Positions 29,063 to 37,040 of a DNA stretch of 64,000 nt are shown here, piece by piece. The notes beneath the pieces were generated by a model, which made no database searches, was not told where the DNA came from, and saw nothing but the letters and a program-made list of their open reading frames with translations. Position numbers and translations under genes: made by a program. Position 1 is the stretch's first letter. Each line of letters opens with the position of its first letter. Source of the stretch: Gemmatimonadota bacterium (lineage in GTDB: Bacteria; Gemmatimonadota; Gemmatimonadetes; Gemmatimonadales; GWC2-71-9); NCBI GenBank assembly GCA_003222195.1, contig QHVB01000032.1:92474-156473 (forward strand), given 5' to 3'.

Positions 29063-29278
29063 CTACTCGTCCACCGCGACCAATTGGTCGCGCCACTCTT
29101 CGACCGCGGCGCGGGACGTCACGCCTTCAAAGCCGAGCAGCCATTCGCGGTGATACGCCCGGCGGCGCGTTACGACCAAGGGACCCGCCAGCACCTCTCG
29201 TGCGTCGTTCAGGACGTACACGCGTGCCTTTGGCACGAACACCGTCCCCGGATGCTCCACGAGGGGGACCACCGCCAC
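29063..29278 (-). CDS. rimM: RimM-like ribosome maturation factor, N-terminal domain only
   Basis: RimM helps assemble the 30S head through S19. Here only the N-terminal RimM beta-barrel is present (GEVAVVPLVEHPGTVF, YVLNDAREVLAG, VTRRRAYHREWLLGFEGV, DQLVAVDE). The usual C-terminal PRC-barrel domain of about 80 residues is missing and trmD begins 2 bp later. The family N-terminus continues upstream of the GTG at 29278 (VVGRLRKPHGQHG, reaching about 29323). No ATG, GTG or TTG is available there and the frame stays open into rpsP. The likely start is unclear: a GTA overlapping the rpsP stop, or an upstream indel. The operon position makes identity secure. Confidence 0.75.
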   Translation of the reverse strand: MAVVPLVEHPGTVFVPKARVYVLNDAREVLAGPLVVTRRRAYHREWLLGFEGVTSRAAVEEWRDQLVAVDE

Positions 29279-29316
29279 CTCCCCGTGCTGTCCGTGCGGC
29301 TTGCGCAGCCGCCCGA

Positions 29317-29592
29317 CTACGCGGTGGGTTTCGCGGGCGGTGCTGATTTGCCTAGTACGCCGGCCTTCTTGAGGAGCGAGCGCACCGTATCGGTCGGCAG
29401 CGCGCCCTTCTCGAGCCAGGCCCGCGCCTGCTCCGCGTTCACCTCGATCACCGCTGGATTGGCGCGCGGGTTGTAGTTGCCGATCAAGGCCACAAAGCGG
29501 CCGTCGCGCGGCGACTTGGAGTCCGCGACGACGATCCGGAAATAGGACTGTCCCTTGCGTCCCACGCGGCGCAGCCGAATTCGAGTTGCCAT
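29317..29592 (-). CDS. rpsP: 30S ribosomal protein S16
   Basis: The 91-residue protein has the classic S16 opening (ATRIRLRRVGRKGQSYFRIVV), GNYNP and the WLEKGALPTDTVRSLLKKAG helix. It stabilises 16S rRNA folding in the 30S subunit. It lies 8 bp after ffh and leads into rimM. Confidence 0.97.
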   Translation of the reverse strand: MATRIRLRRVGRKGQSYFRIVVADSKSPRDGRFVALIGNYNPRANPAVIEVNAEQARAWLEKGALPTDTVRSLLKKAGVLGKSAPPAKPTA

Positions 29593-29600
29593 AGCGTTCC

Positions 29601-30905
29601 CTACATCCTTTTTAAGAACTTGCCCATCTTGCGCATCTGCTGGAACTGTTCCAGCAGGCGATTCACTTCCTGCACGGGCCGCCCGGCGCCCTTGGCGATC
29701 CGCAACTTGCGCTGGCCATTCAGCACGCTCGGATCGGCGCGCTCCTGCGGGGTCATCGAGAGTACGATTGCCTCGACATGTTTGAGACGTTTGTCGTCCA
29801 TCGATACACCCTGCAGCGCCTTCGCATCGATCCCCGGCAATAACCCGAGCACTTGCTTCAAGGGACCCATGTTCTGCATCTGCTTCAACGCGACCAGAAA
29901 ATCCTGCAGGTCCATGCCCTTCTTGGACAGGACCTTTTTCTCGAGGCGCTTGGCGGCTTCGGCATCGACCGTCGCCGCCGCCTTCTCGACCAGCGCCACC
30001 ACGTCACCCTGCCCCAGAATCCGTCCAGCCATCCGGCCGGGATCGAACGGCTCGAGCGCCTCGGTCTTCTCGCCGACGCCGATGTACTTGATCGGCACGC
30101 CGGTCACGCCGTGAATCGACAGCGCCGCGCCGCCGCGGGTGTCGCCATCGAGCTTCGTCAGGATCACCCCGGTGAGCCCGACGCCCTCGTGAAACCCGCG
30201 CGCGATCTTCACCGCGTCCTGCCCAGTCATCCCGTCCACGACCAGCAGCACTTCCTTCGGGGGGACGGCCGCCTTCAGCACCTTCAGCTCGTCCATCATC
30301 TCGGCATCGATCTGCAGCCGGCCGGCGGTATCGACGATCACCGTCCGGGCGCGCGCCGATTCGGCTTCGCGAAGAGCATCCCGGACCAGCGCCGGCACAC
30401 CCTTCCCCCTTCCCTGTTCCCCCGTCCCCAGCACCGGTACGTCGATCTGCTGCCCCAGCTGCCGCAGTTGCTCAGCTGCCGCGGGCCGGTAGATGTCGGC
30501 CGCCACCAGCGCCGGCGCCTTCTGCTCGAGCTTCAGCCGCCGCGCGAGCTTGGCTGCCGTCGTTGTCTTCCCCGATCCCTGTAACCCGACGAGGAGAATG
30601 ACCGTCGGACCTACGGAGGCAAACTCGAGGCCGGACCTGGTGCCGCCGAGCAGCGTCGCGATTTCGTCGCGCACCAGCTTGACGACTTGCTGGCCGGGGC
30701 TGACCGCCTTGACCTGCAGCGCGCCGACGGCCCGCTCGCGCACTCGCTCGACGAATCCGCGCGTGACCTCGAAGCTCACGTCCGCCTCGAGCAGGTGGCG
30801 GCGGATCTCGCGCAGCGCGTCGGTGACGTCGCTTTCCGAGAGCACCCCGCGACCTGTGAGCCGGTTCAGTACCCCGGTCAGCTGCTCGGAAAGGGCCGTA
30901 AACAT
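29601..30905 (-). CDS. ffh: Signal recognition particle protein Ffh (SRP54)
   Basis: The 434-residue GTPase has an N-terminal four-helix domain and a G domain with GLQGSGKTTTAAKLA, DTAGRLQIDAEMMDEL and ILTKLDGDTRGGAAL. A methionine-rich M domain follows (about 300-434; FLVALKQMQNMGPLKQVLGLLPG), which binds 4.5S RNA and signal peptides. It targets inner-membrane proteins co-translationally with FtsY. A short Gly/Lys-rich insertion (GTGEQGRGKG) in the G domain is encoded by a purine-rich tract (30401-30430). It is the first gene of its operon. Confidence 0.97.
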   Translation of the reverse strand: MFTALSEQLTGVLNRLTGRGVLSESDVTDALREIRRHLLEADVSFEVTRGFVERVRERAVGALQVKAVSPGQQVVKLVRDEIATLLGGTRSGLEFASVGPTVILLVGLQGSGKTTTAAKLARRLKLEQKAPALVAADIYRPAAAEQLRQLGQQIDVPVLGTGEQGRGKGVPALVRDALREAESARARTVIVDTAGRLQIDAEMMDELKVLKAAVPPKEVLLVVDGMTGQDAVKIARGFHEGVGLTGVILTKLDGDTRGGAALSIHGVTGVPIKYIGVGEKTEALEPFDPGRMAGRILGQGDVVALVEKAAATVDAEAAKRLEKKVLSKKGMDLQDFLVALKQMQNMGPLKQVLGLLPGIDAKALQGVSMDDKRLKHVEAIVLSMTPQERADPSVLNGQRKLRIAKGAGRPVQEVNRLLEQFQQMRKMGKFLKRM

Positions 30906-30975
30906 AAGCGTAGCAAGCTAAATGGCGAGTACCCGCAAACCAAGTGGGGGTCTTATTTTGGCTACTGTGGCACAG

Positions 30976-32244
30976 ATGACACCGCCCATCACACCGCAGT
31001 GGTCGCGGCCGGACGACGCCGAGCGGCAAGCCCGCCTGGACGCTATGAAGCGGCGCGCGACCGCGTTACTCGGGGTCGCGCTACTGGTATTCGTGGCGGC
31101 AAGCATGTACGAGCCGCTGTACCCCTGGCTCGGCTACGTGCGCGCGACCGCCGAAGCGTCGCTCGTCGGCGGCCTGGCCGACTGGTTTGCCGTGACCGCG
31201 CTGTTCCGCCATCCGCTCGGCCTGCCGATCCCGCACACCGCGATTGTCGCCACGCGCAAGGAGCGTATCGGTCAGATCCTCGGCAACTTCGTACAGAACC
31301 ACTTTTTGTCGCGCGAGGTCATCGCCGCGAATCTGCGCCGGGTCCACCCCGCCGAGCGGGGCGCGCAATGGCTCGCCGACCGCGAGCACGCGCGCCAGAT
31401 CTCACGGCAGTTCGCGAGCGGTCTCGTGAAGACCCTCGACTCCCTCCCCCCCAACGAGCTGCAGGATCTGATCACGCAGGTCGTGCGCAATCGCGTCATG
31501 TCGTTCCGCGTCGCGCCGGCGCTCGGCAAGACGCTGGCGTTGGCGCTTGGCGACAACCGCCAGGAGGAGCTGCTCAACGCGGCGGTCCGGCTCGCGGCGG
31601 ACGCGGTGCGTAACAACCGCGAGCTGATTCGCGAGCGCGTGCGCGCCGAAACGCCGTGGTGGGTGCCGCCGGTGCTGGATGACAAGATCTACCAGAAGAT
31701 CATCGTGGCGGTGGAGCGGCTGCTGCACGACATGGTGAATGATCCGGCTCATCCGCTGCGTGGCGCGTTCGACTCCGCGATTCGGGACTTCATCGATCGG
31801 CTGCAGCATTCGCCCGAGGTCATCGCGCGCGCGGAGGCGTTGAAAGAAGAGTGGCTCATGGGCGCGGCGAGCGACGACATGTCGCGCCGGCTGTGGGAGG
31901 GCATTCGAGAAGCGATCGCGAACTACGGGAGCGGGAAGGACGGCAACCCGAGCCCGCTCGACAGCGGCCTGAGCGAGTTCGGCGTCGCGCTCCTCTCCAA
32001 TCCGACGTTGCTCGTCGAGATCGACGATCTGCTGATCGACCTCACGGCCAGCGTCGTCGAGAAGTATCGCCACGAGATTGGTGACCTAATCGCGCAGACC
32101 GTGGCGAGCTGGGATCCGGCCGCGACGTCACGGCGCTTCGAGCTGGCGGTGGGGAGGGATCTGCAGTTTGTGCGCATCAACGGCACACTGGTCGGCGGGC
32201 TCGTGGGGCTGCTGATCTACACGATTACTCGTTTCCTCCGCTGA
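30976..32244 (+). CDS. DUF445 family membrane-associated protein
   Basis: The protein (422 residues from this start) matches the DUF445/YjiN family. It has a transmembrane helix near residues 30-50 (GVALLVFVAASM), the conserved ASLVGGLADWFAVTALFRHPLGLPIPHTAIV segment, long helical repeats, and a C-terminal membrane helix (VGGLVGLLIYTI). Function is unknown. An ATG at 30922 gives 18 more residues, but it would leave only 16 bp to the divergent ffh start. I prefer 30976, which leaves room for two promoters; this is inference. The 3' end overlaps the metallopeptidase gene by 20 bp. Confidence 0.85.
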   Translation: MTPPITPQWSRPDDAERQARLDAMKRRATALLGVALLVFVAASMYEPLYPWLGYVRATAEASLVGGLADWFAVTALFRHPLGLPIPHTAIVATRKERIGQILGNFVQNHFLSREVIAANLRRVHPAERGAQWLADREHARQISRQFASGLVKTLDSLPPNELQDLITQVVRNRVMSFRVAPALGKTLALALGDNRQEELLNAAVRLAADAVRNNRELIRERVRAETPWWVPPVLDDKIYQKIIVAVERLLHDMVNDPAHPLRGAFDSAIRDFIDRLQHSPEVIARAEALKEEWLMGAASDDMSRRLWEGIREAIANYGSGKDGNPSPLDSGLSEFGVALLSNPTLLVEIDDLLIDLTASVVEKYRHEIGDLIAQTVASWDPAATSRRFELAVGRDLQFVRINGTLVGGLVGLLIYTITRFLR

Positions 32245-33460
32245 GGTGCACGGTCGGGAGCGCGCGCCACCCCTTCCAGTCCGCCGGCGCGTCGACGAGT
32301 CGCACCGCGGGTCTGTTGTCGATCGTCAACTGTTTCACCTCGGACCGCCGGCCCCCCGCTGTCGACGCGCCCGCCTTTCGCCTTGCCCAGGCGCGCTGCA
32401 ACCCGAGGGCAAACCGTCCCGCGGCCGGAGCGTCATCCCAGACGCTGTACCACACCAGGGCATCGCTCCTGGGACCAAGCACTTGGTAGCGGTCGCCGTC
32501 CCATCCGGTTGCGAGACTCGTCGCTTCCGCTTCATTGCCGAGCAATTGTTGAAAGAGCAACCGCGTCTCGTACTCGCCCAGATTGTCTTCCCACTGCACG
32601 GTGTCCGCTTCGCCGGAGGCATACCTCACCTCGGTCGGCTCGTCGTGTGCCGCGTAGCGCTCGGGATGGAGGATCTGCTCCGTCGAGTGCGGCATGGCGT
32701 TGAGCACGGACCGGCCGAAGTACTTGTGGCGGAACCAGACGATGAAGTCGGCGCCGCCGAGATACGGAAAGATGAGGCCTTCGCGGAGCCAGAGCGGCGC
32801 GCGCGCGAATTGCTTCATGCCGGCCTGTTGCGCCGCCATCGCGGCGCGCTGCTGCCAGAACCAGCCAAGCGGGAATGTGTCGGGCTTCTGTTCCGGCATG
32901 AGCACCGGAATTTGCGCGACAACCGCTTGGCCCTCGAGAATCGCCTGCGCCGCCGACCGCCGGTCGTTCGCGTGGCGCTGCTCGATGATCGAATCGAGGT
33001 GGACGTACTGATCCTGCAGCGCATGCACGAGCTCGTGGGACACGACCACGCGGAGCTGCAGCGGCTCGACGTCTTCCGGAATGTAGAGCGCGTTCGAATC
33101 GGGATCGTAATAGCCGGCAACCTGTTCGGTGAGCACGTCGATCATCGTCGGCCGCAGCTCGAGCGTATCGGGAATCAGCCCGAACAAGCGGAGCGCCGCT
33201 TGCAGTCCGCCGAGCTCGGCGGGTGGCAGATCCTGATCGATCTTGTGAATGAGGTAGTCCCGAACCTGCGTGCGTGTCCGGCGCAGTACGAGCGGTTCGC
33301 GCTTGAAGGACAGTCCTGTGGTCTGCGCGACGATGGGCATCATGTGATGCACCATGTCCTTCAGCTCCGCTTCGCTCTGGATCGCCTGCGCGCGCTCGCG
33401 GCACGCTACGAAGGGGATGAGGATCGCGACCCAGCCCGCGGATCGCGTCAGCCGGCCCAC
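32225..33460 (-). CDS. Putative zinc metallopeptidase (HExxH), possibly a lipoprotein
   Basis: The 411-residue protein has a gluzincin-like HELVH at 142-146 in VVSHELVHALQDQ and a likely third ligand Glu in AILEGQAVV about 30 residues on. YIPEDVE precedes them. The N-terminus (SAGWVAILIPFVAC) looks like a signal with a weak lipobox at Cys20, so the enzyme may act outside the cytoplasm. I do not recognise a named family. Its start lies inside the 3' end of the ClpB-like ATPase gene (13 bp overlap), so the two are translationally coupled. The substrate is unknown. Confidence 0.75.
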   Translation of the reverse strand: MGRLTRSAGWVAILIPFVACRERAQAIQSEAELKDMVHHMMPIVAQTTGLSFKREPLVLRRTRTQVRDYLIHKIDQDLPPAELGGLQAALRLFGLIPDTLELRPTMIDVLTEQVAGYYDPDSNALYIPEDVEPLQLRVVVSHELVHALQDQYVHLDSIIEQRHANDRRSAAQAILEGQAVVAQIPVLMPEQKPDTFPLGWFWQQRAAMAAQQAGMKQFARAPLWLREGLIFPYLGGADFIVWFRHKYFGRSVLNAMPHSTEQILHPERYAAHDEPTEVRYASGEADTVQWEDNLGEYETRLLFQQLLGNEAEATSLATGWDGDRYQVLGPRSDALVWYSVWDDAPAAGRFALGLQRAWARRKAGASTAGGRRSEVKQLTIDNRPAVRLVDAPADWKGWRALPTVHLSGGNE

Positions 33461-34593
33461 TCAATCCCCTTCCCCACCGCGAAACCAACCACGCGCGCGA
33501 CCTCCTTCCCTGTCACAACGATGCCCTGGCGCTCGAGCTCGGCGCGTAAGCGTCCGTCGAGATCGACCCGCTGCTCTTCGAGTGACGAAGGACGCCGGAC
33601 GTCGCCGGAGGACGCCGGAGGTTCCGCAGGCGGCGTCTTCCGGCGTCCTTCGCCGCCACCAAGCAGCTGCTCAAGCTCCTCGCCGAACCGTTGCAGCACC
33701 GTCGCGAGATCCGGCATCGGCTCTTCGGGCACCGTCTCCTCGGTCAGCCCGCGCCGCATCAGTGCTTCGACCTTCTTGCGGTCACGTATCAGCTTGTCGA
33801 GCTCCGGTGAGACGTGCGCAGTCGCCTGGGCATGAGCGCAGGCTTCATCGAGCACGTCGATCGCCTTGTCGGGTCGCGCGCGGTCCTGCACAAAGCGATC
33901 CGTAAGCACGATCGCGGCCTTCAGGGCATCGTCCGAAATCGCGACCGCGTGATGCCGCTCGAGCCGCGGCCGGCGGGCGACGAGCACTTCCCAGGTCTGA
34001 ATCGCGTCCAACTCTTCGATGGTTACCGGCTGGAACCGGCGTTCGAGCGCGGGATCGGTCTTGATCCACTTGGCGTACTCTTCTCCGGTGGTCGCGCCGA
34101 TGACGCGGATGTCGCCGCGGACGAGCGCGGGCTTCAGCATGTTGCCGGCGTCCATCGCCGCACCCATCGCCGTGCCTTGCCCGATGAGGTTGTGCAGCTC
34201 GTCCACGAAGAGAATGAGATTGCGGTCGGCCTGGAGTGCCTGGACGAGACGGCGCATGCGGTCCTCGTACTGACCCCGGAACGAGGTGCCCGCCAGCATC
34301 GAGACATGATCGAGTCCCAGAATCCGGGCGTCCTTGAGCGCGGGCGGGACGTCTCCAGTGGCAATGCGTTGGGCGAGACCTTCCACGATCGCGGTTTTGC
34401 CGACGCCGGCCTTCCCGACGAGCGCCGCATTGTTCTTCCCTTGCCTGAGCAGGATATCCACGACGCGGGCGACCTCGGCGTCGCGGCAGCGCACCGGCTC
34501 GAGATCGCCGCGGCGCGCCTGCGCCGTGATGTCGATGCCGACGCGCTCGAGCACGTCACCGGAATCGAAGAGTCCCTCGAAGGGATTGCCCAT
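33448..34593 (-). CDS. Single-domain ClpA/ClpB-like AAA+ ATPase
   Basis: The 381-residue protein resembles the first AAA module (D1) of ClpA/ClpB: Walker A GKAGVGKT (60-67), Walker B LILFVDE (126-132), GTSFRGQYEDRMR pore-loop region, sensor GATTGEEY and arginine finger region LERRFQPV, then the small lid domain with RARPDKAIDVLDEACA. The Clp N-domain, a full middle domain and the second AAA module are absent. A hydrophilic linker (about 305-345) and a short C-terminal domain (VDLDGRLRAELERQGIVVTGKEVARVV) follow. It should form an ATP-driven hexamer, perhaps an unfoldase. It is coupled to the downstream peptidase. Confidence 0.85.
   Translation of the reverse strand: MGNPFEGLFDSGDVLERVGIDITAQARRGDLEPVRCRDAEVARVVDILLRQGKNNAALVGKAGVGKTAIVEGLAQRIATGDVPPALKDARILGLDHVSMLAGTSFRGQYEDRMRRLVQALQADRNLILFVDELHNLIGQGTAMGAAMDAGNMLKPALVRGDIRVIGATTGEEYAKWIKTDPALERRFQPVTIEELDAIQTWEVLVARRPRLERHHAVAISDDALKAAIVLTDRFVQDRARPDKAIDVLDEACAHAQATAHVSPELDKLIRDRKKVEALMRRGLTEETVPEEPMPDLATVLQRFGEELEQLLGGGEGRRKTPPAEPPASSGDVRRPSSLEEQRVDLDGRLRAELERQGIVVTGKEVARVVGFAVGKGIEWAG
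33586..33652. repeat. Inverted and direct GGACGCCGGA repeats inside the ATPase linker
   Basis: A perfect 14-bp inverted repeat (33586-33599 against 33639-33652) encloses another direct copy of GGACGCCGGA near 33610-33619. The DNA encodes the disordered linker (KTPPAEPPASSGDVRRPSS), so the insertion is in frame and tolerated. Confidence 0.65.
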
Positions 34594-34599
34594 CGCTCG

Positions 34600-35370
34600 T
34601 CAGTCGCCTTTGAGAAAATGCCCGTACCAGGCGATGATGGCGTCACCGAAGACGAAGGCCACCACCGCGCCGACAGCCAGGAATACCCCGAACGGTACCA
34701 GTCGCTTCTTCTTGATGGACAGCGGGACAAAGATCAGCGAGCCGAGTGCCGCGCCGGCGAACACCGTGAGCAACACGCCGCGCCACCCGACGAAGCTGCC
34801 GACCATTGCCATCATCTTTACGTCGCCCCCGCCCATCGCGTCCTCTTTGAACACCCACGTCCCCGCCAGTCCCACGAGCCACAGCAGTACGAACCCTACC
34901 GCCGCGCCCAGCAGCGCCTGGACGAATCCCTGGACGCCGCCCCCGAGCGCGAGCAGCAGGCCGATCACGAGACCTCCCCACGTGAATTCATCGGGGATGA
35001 GGTAATGGCGCGCGTCTGTGATCGCGATGCCGAGCAGGATCGTTCCAAACAGCGCGGCGGCGACTGCATGCAAGGTGGGACCGTACGCCAGGACCGACGC
35101 TCCGAACAGCAGCCCGACGAGGGCTTCGATGAGCGGGTACTGCTTGGAGATCGGCTTTTGGCACCAGCGGCACTTGCCGCGGAGCCAGAGCCACGAAAAC
35201 AGCGGGATGTTATCACGCCACGCGATCGGCTGTTTGCAGTTCGGGCACGTCGAGCGCGGCTTGAGCAGCGACTGGTCGCGCGGCAGCCGCAGGATGCAGA
35301 CGTTGAGGAAGCTGCCGAAGCACAGGCCGAGCAGCACGGCGCCGATGATGATGACGACGTTAGCGCCCAC
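34600..35370 (-). CDS. Prepilin peptidase (type IV leader peptidase, A24 family)
   Basis: The 256-residue membrane enzyme cleaves leader peptides of type IV pilins or type II secretion pseudopilins and N-methylates the new N-terminus. A cytoplasmic loop carries two CxxC pairs (CPNC and CRWC). The catalytic aspartates are in ITDARHYLIPDE and GGGDVKMM. At least seven hydrophobic helices are visible. The GTG at 35370 gives a normal N-terminus (VVIIIGAVLLGLCFGSFLNV) and overlaps the methyltransferase gene by 11 bp. No pilus or type II genes are in the window. Confidence 0.93.
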   Translation of the reverse strand: MGANVVIIIGAVLLGLCFGSFLNVCILRLPRDQSLLKPRSTCPNCKQPIAWRDNIPLFSWLWLRGKCRWCQKPISKQYPLIEALVGLLFGASVLAYGPTLHAVAAALFGTILLGIAITDARHYLIPDEFTWGGLVIGLLLALGGGVQGFVQALLGAAVGFVLLWLVGLAGTWVFKEDAMGGGDVKMMAMVGSFVGWRGVLLTVFAGAALGSLIFVPLSIKKKRLVPFGVFLAVGAVVAFVFGDAIIAWYGHFLKGD

Positions 35371-36163
35371 GCACCACCTCGTAGAGCAGGATGCCGGCGG
35401 CCACCGCGACATTGAGCGATTCCGCGCCGCGCGCCAGGGGAATCGCGACGCGCTGCGCCGCGATGCTATTGAGCTGCGGTCTGATCCCTGCGCCTTCGTT
35501 CCCGACGATCACGGCAATCAGCCCCTCTTCCTTTCGTGAGGTCCGGGCATCGATCGCCCGATTCAGCGGAACGCCGTCCGCGGCCGCCGCCCACAACTCG
35601 ATGCCGCGCTCGCGCGCCCACGTGATGAACGGTCCATCGTCGAGCTGCACGACCGGATGCCGGAACGTCGCTCCCATCGCCGCGCGCAGCGCCTTCGGAT
35701 TCATCGGATCCGCACTGCCGCGCAGCAGGAGGCTCGCCGAAGCCCCGAGCGCATGCGCCGTCCGGATGAGCGTCCCGACGTTGCCCGGATCCTGGACACC
35801 GTCGACCACCAGCATCGGTCCGCCGGCGATATCGGTCAGCGCCCACAGGCGGGGCTGCACGATCGCGAGGATCCCCTGCGGGGTGTCCGTCCCCGCGAGA
35901 TCCCCGAACGTCCGGGACCCGACCTCCTCCACCGCGATCGCATGGCTGGCCAGCTCGGCCGTGAGCGCTTGCCCGCGGGTCGTGCGCGCGAGGTCGGGAG
36001 AAACGAGTGCGCCTTTGAACTCGAGACCGGCGGCCAGTGCTTCCTCCACCAGCCGCACGCCTTCCAGGACCGCCAGACCGCGACGGCCTCGCGCCTTGCG
36101 ACGTTGGAGATCGCGGACGGTCGACTGCAGATTATTGCGGATGTGCGTCCTCGTGCCGGTCAC
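35360..36163 (-). CDS. SpoU/TrmH-family RNA 2'-O-methyltransferase
   Basis: The 267-residue protein has an N-terminal substrate-binding domain (LQRRKARGRRGLAVLEGVRLVEEAL) and a SPOUT knot with motifs LVVDGVQDPGNVGTLIRTAHALGA, VIVGNEGAGI and VAIPLARGAESLNVAVAAGILLYE. It would methylate a ribose in rRNA (RlmB-like) or tRNA; the exact target cannot be decided. GTG at 36163 was chosen because homologous sequence begins there (TGTRTHIRNN); the longer frame covers thiD on the other strand. It is divergent from thiD. Confidence 0.9.
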   Translation of the reverse strand: MTGTRTHIRNNLQSTVRDLQRRKARGRRGLAVLEGVRLVEEALAAGLEFKGALVSPDLARTTRGQALTAELASHAIAVEEVGSRTFGDLAGTDTPQGILAIVQPRLWALTDIAGGPMLVVDGVQDPGNVGTLIRTAHALGASASLLLRGSADPMNPKALRAAMGATFRHPVVQLDDGPFITWARERGIELWAAAADGVPLNRAIDARTSRKEEGLIAVIVGNEGAGIRPQLNSIAAQRVAIPLARGAESLNVAVAAGILLYEVVRGR

Positions 36164-36220
36164 AGGTGCCAGTAAAATTGCCTGTGCCGTTGCTTTCGCC
36201 AAGCCACGCCCGCCAAACAC

Positions 36221-37039
36221 ATGAGAATCGCGCTCACGATCGCGGGCTCGGACTCCGGTGGCGCGGCGGGGATTCAGGCCGACCTCAAGACATTTCATCA
36301 ATTCGGGGTGTTCGGAACCACCGCGCTCACCGCGGTGACGGCGCAGAATACGCTCGGCGTGCTCGCCTGGCAGGCGCTCCCGGCGGCGCTCGTCGCGCAG
36401 CAGATCGACGCCCTCGTGGCCGACTTGCGACCCGCCGCCCTCAAGAGCGGGATGCTGGGATCTCCCGAGATCGTGGAGACCGTTGCCCGACGCATCGCCG
36501 AGCATCGGCTCACCACCTACGTGCTCGATCCCGTGATGGTTGCCACGTCGGGCGACCGGCTGCTCGATCGCGCCGCCGAGCAGCTGATCGGGCGCCGGCT
36601 GGCACCGCTGGCGCTGCTCATCACGCCCAACCTCAACGAAGCCGAGATCCTCGTCGAGGAAGCGGTGCGGACGCCGGATCAAATGGAGCGAGCGGGTCGC
36701 GCGCTACTCGCGATGGGCGCGCGCGCCGCGCTCGTCAAAGGCGGCCACCTCGCGGATACCGACACGCTGATGGACGTGCTGGTCCAGCACGGCGCGACGC
36801 GCCGCTTCACACACGCGCGCATCGACACCACATCCACCCACGGGACGGGCTGCACACTCTCCGCCGCCATCACGGCAGGCCTGGCGCTCGGCCGTCCGCT
36901 CGAGCGGGCCGTGGAGGACGCACTCGATTTCGTGCATCGCGCGATTGCCGCTGCGCCGGGGCTTGGAAGCAGCGGGGGGCACGGGCCATTGAACCATTTC
37001 GTGCCCGCGCCCCCCAGACCACCGACCGAAGGTCTCTAG
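36221..37039 (+). CDS. thiD: Hydroxymethylpyrimidine/phosphomethylpyrimidine kinase
   Basis: The 272-residue ribokinase-fold enzyme phosphorylates HMP and HMP-P for thiamine synthesis. Motifs are LTIAGSDSGGAAGIQADLKTF at the start, LKSGMLGSPEIVE, VLDPVMVATSGDRLL, LITPNLNEAEIL, ALVKGGHL and the catalytic THGTGCTLSAAITAGLALG loop. Length is normal. The C-terminus ends in a Pro-rich tail. No other thi gene or TPP riboswitch was seen. Confidence 0.95.
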   Translation: MRIALTIAGSDSGGAAGIQADLKTFHQFGVFGTTALTAVTAQNTLGVLAWQALPAALVAQQIDALVADLRPAALKSGMLGSPEIVETVARRIAEHRLTTYVLDPVMVATSGDRLLDRAAEQLIGRRLAPLALLITPNLNEAEILVEEAVRTPDQMERAGRALLAMGARAALVKGGHLADTDTLMDVLVQHGATRRFTHARIDTTSTHGTGCTLSAAITAGLALGRPLERAVEDALDFVHRAIAAAPGLGSSGGHGPLNHFVPAPPRPPTEGL

Positions 37040-37040
37040 C

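Noticed and set aside
32246..33835. Plus-strand frame opposite the metallopeptidase
   Set aside because: Antisense shadow with biased composition; the minus strand has the HExxH peptidase.
34600..35370. Type IV pilus or type II secretion cluster next to the prepilin peptidase
   Set aside because: No pilin, ATPase or secretin gene lies within the window.
36220..36240. TPP riboswitch before thiD
   Set aside because: Only 57 bp separate thiD from the divergent gene, too short for the aptamer, and no conserved TPP core was seen.
35360..36682. N-terminal extension of the SpoU methyltransferase frame
   Set aside because: The part beyond 36163 is antisense to thiD and has no methyltransferase homology; GTG 36163 is a normal start.
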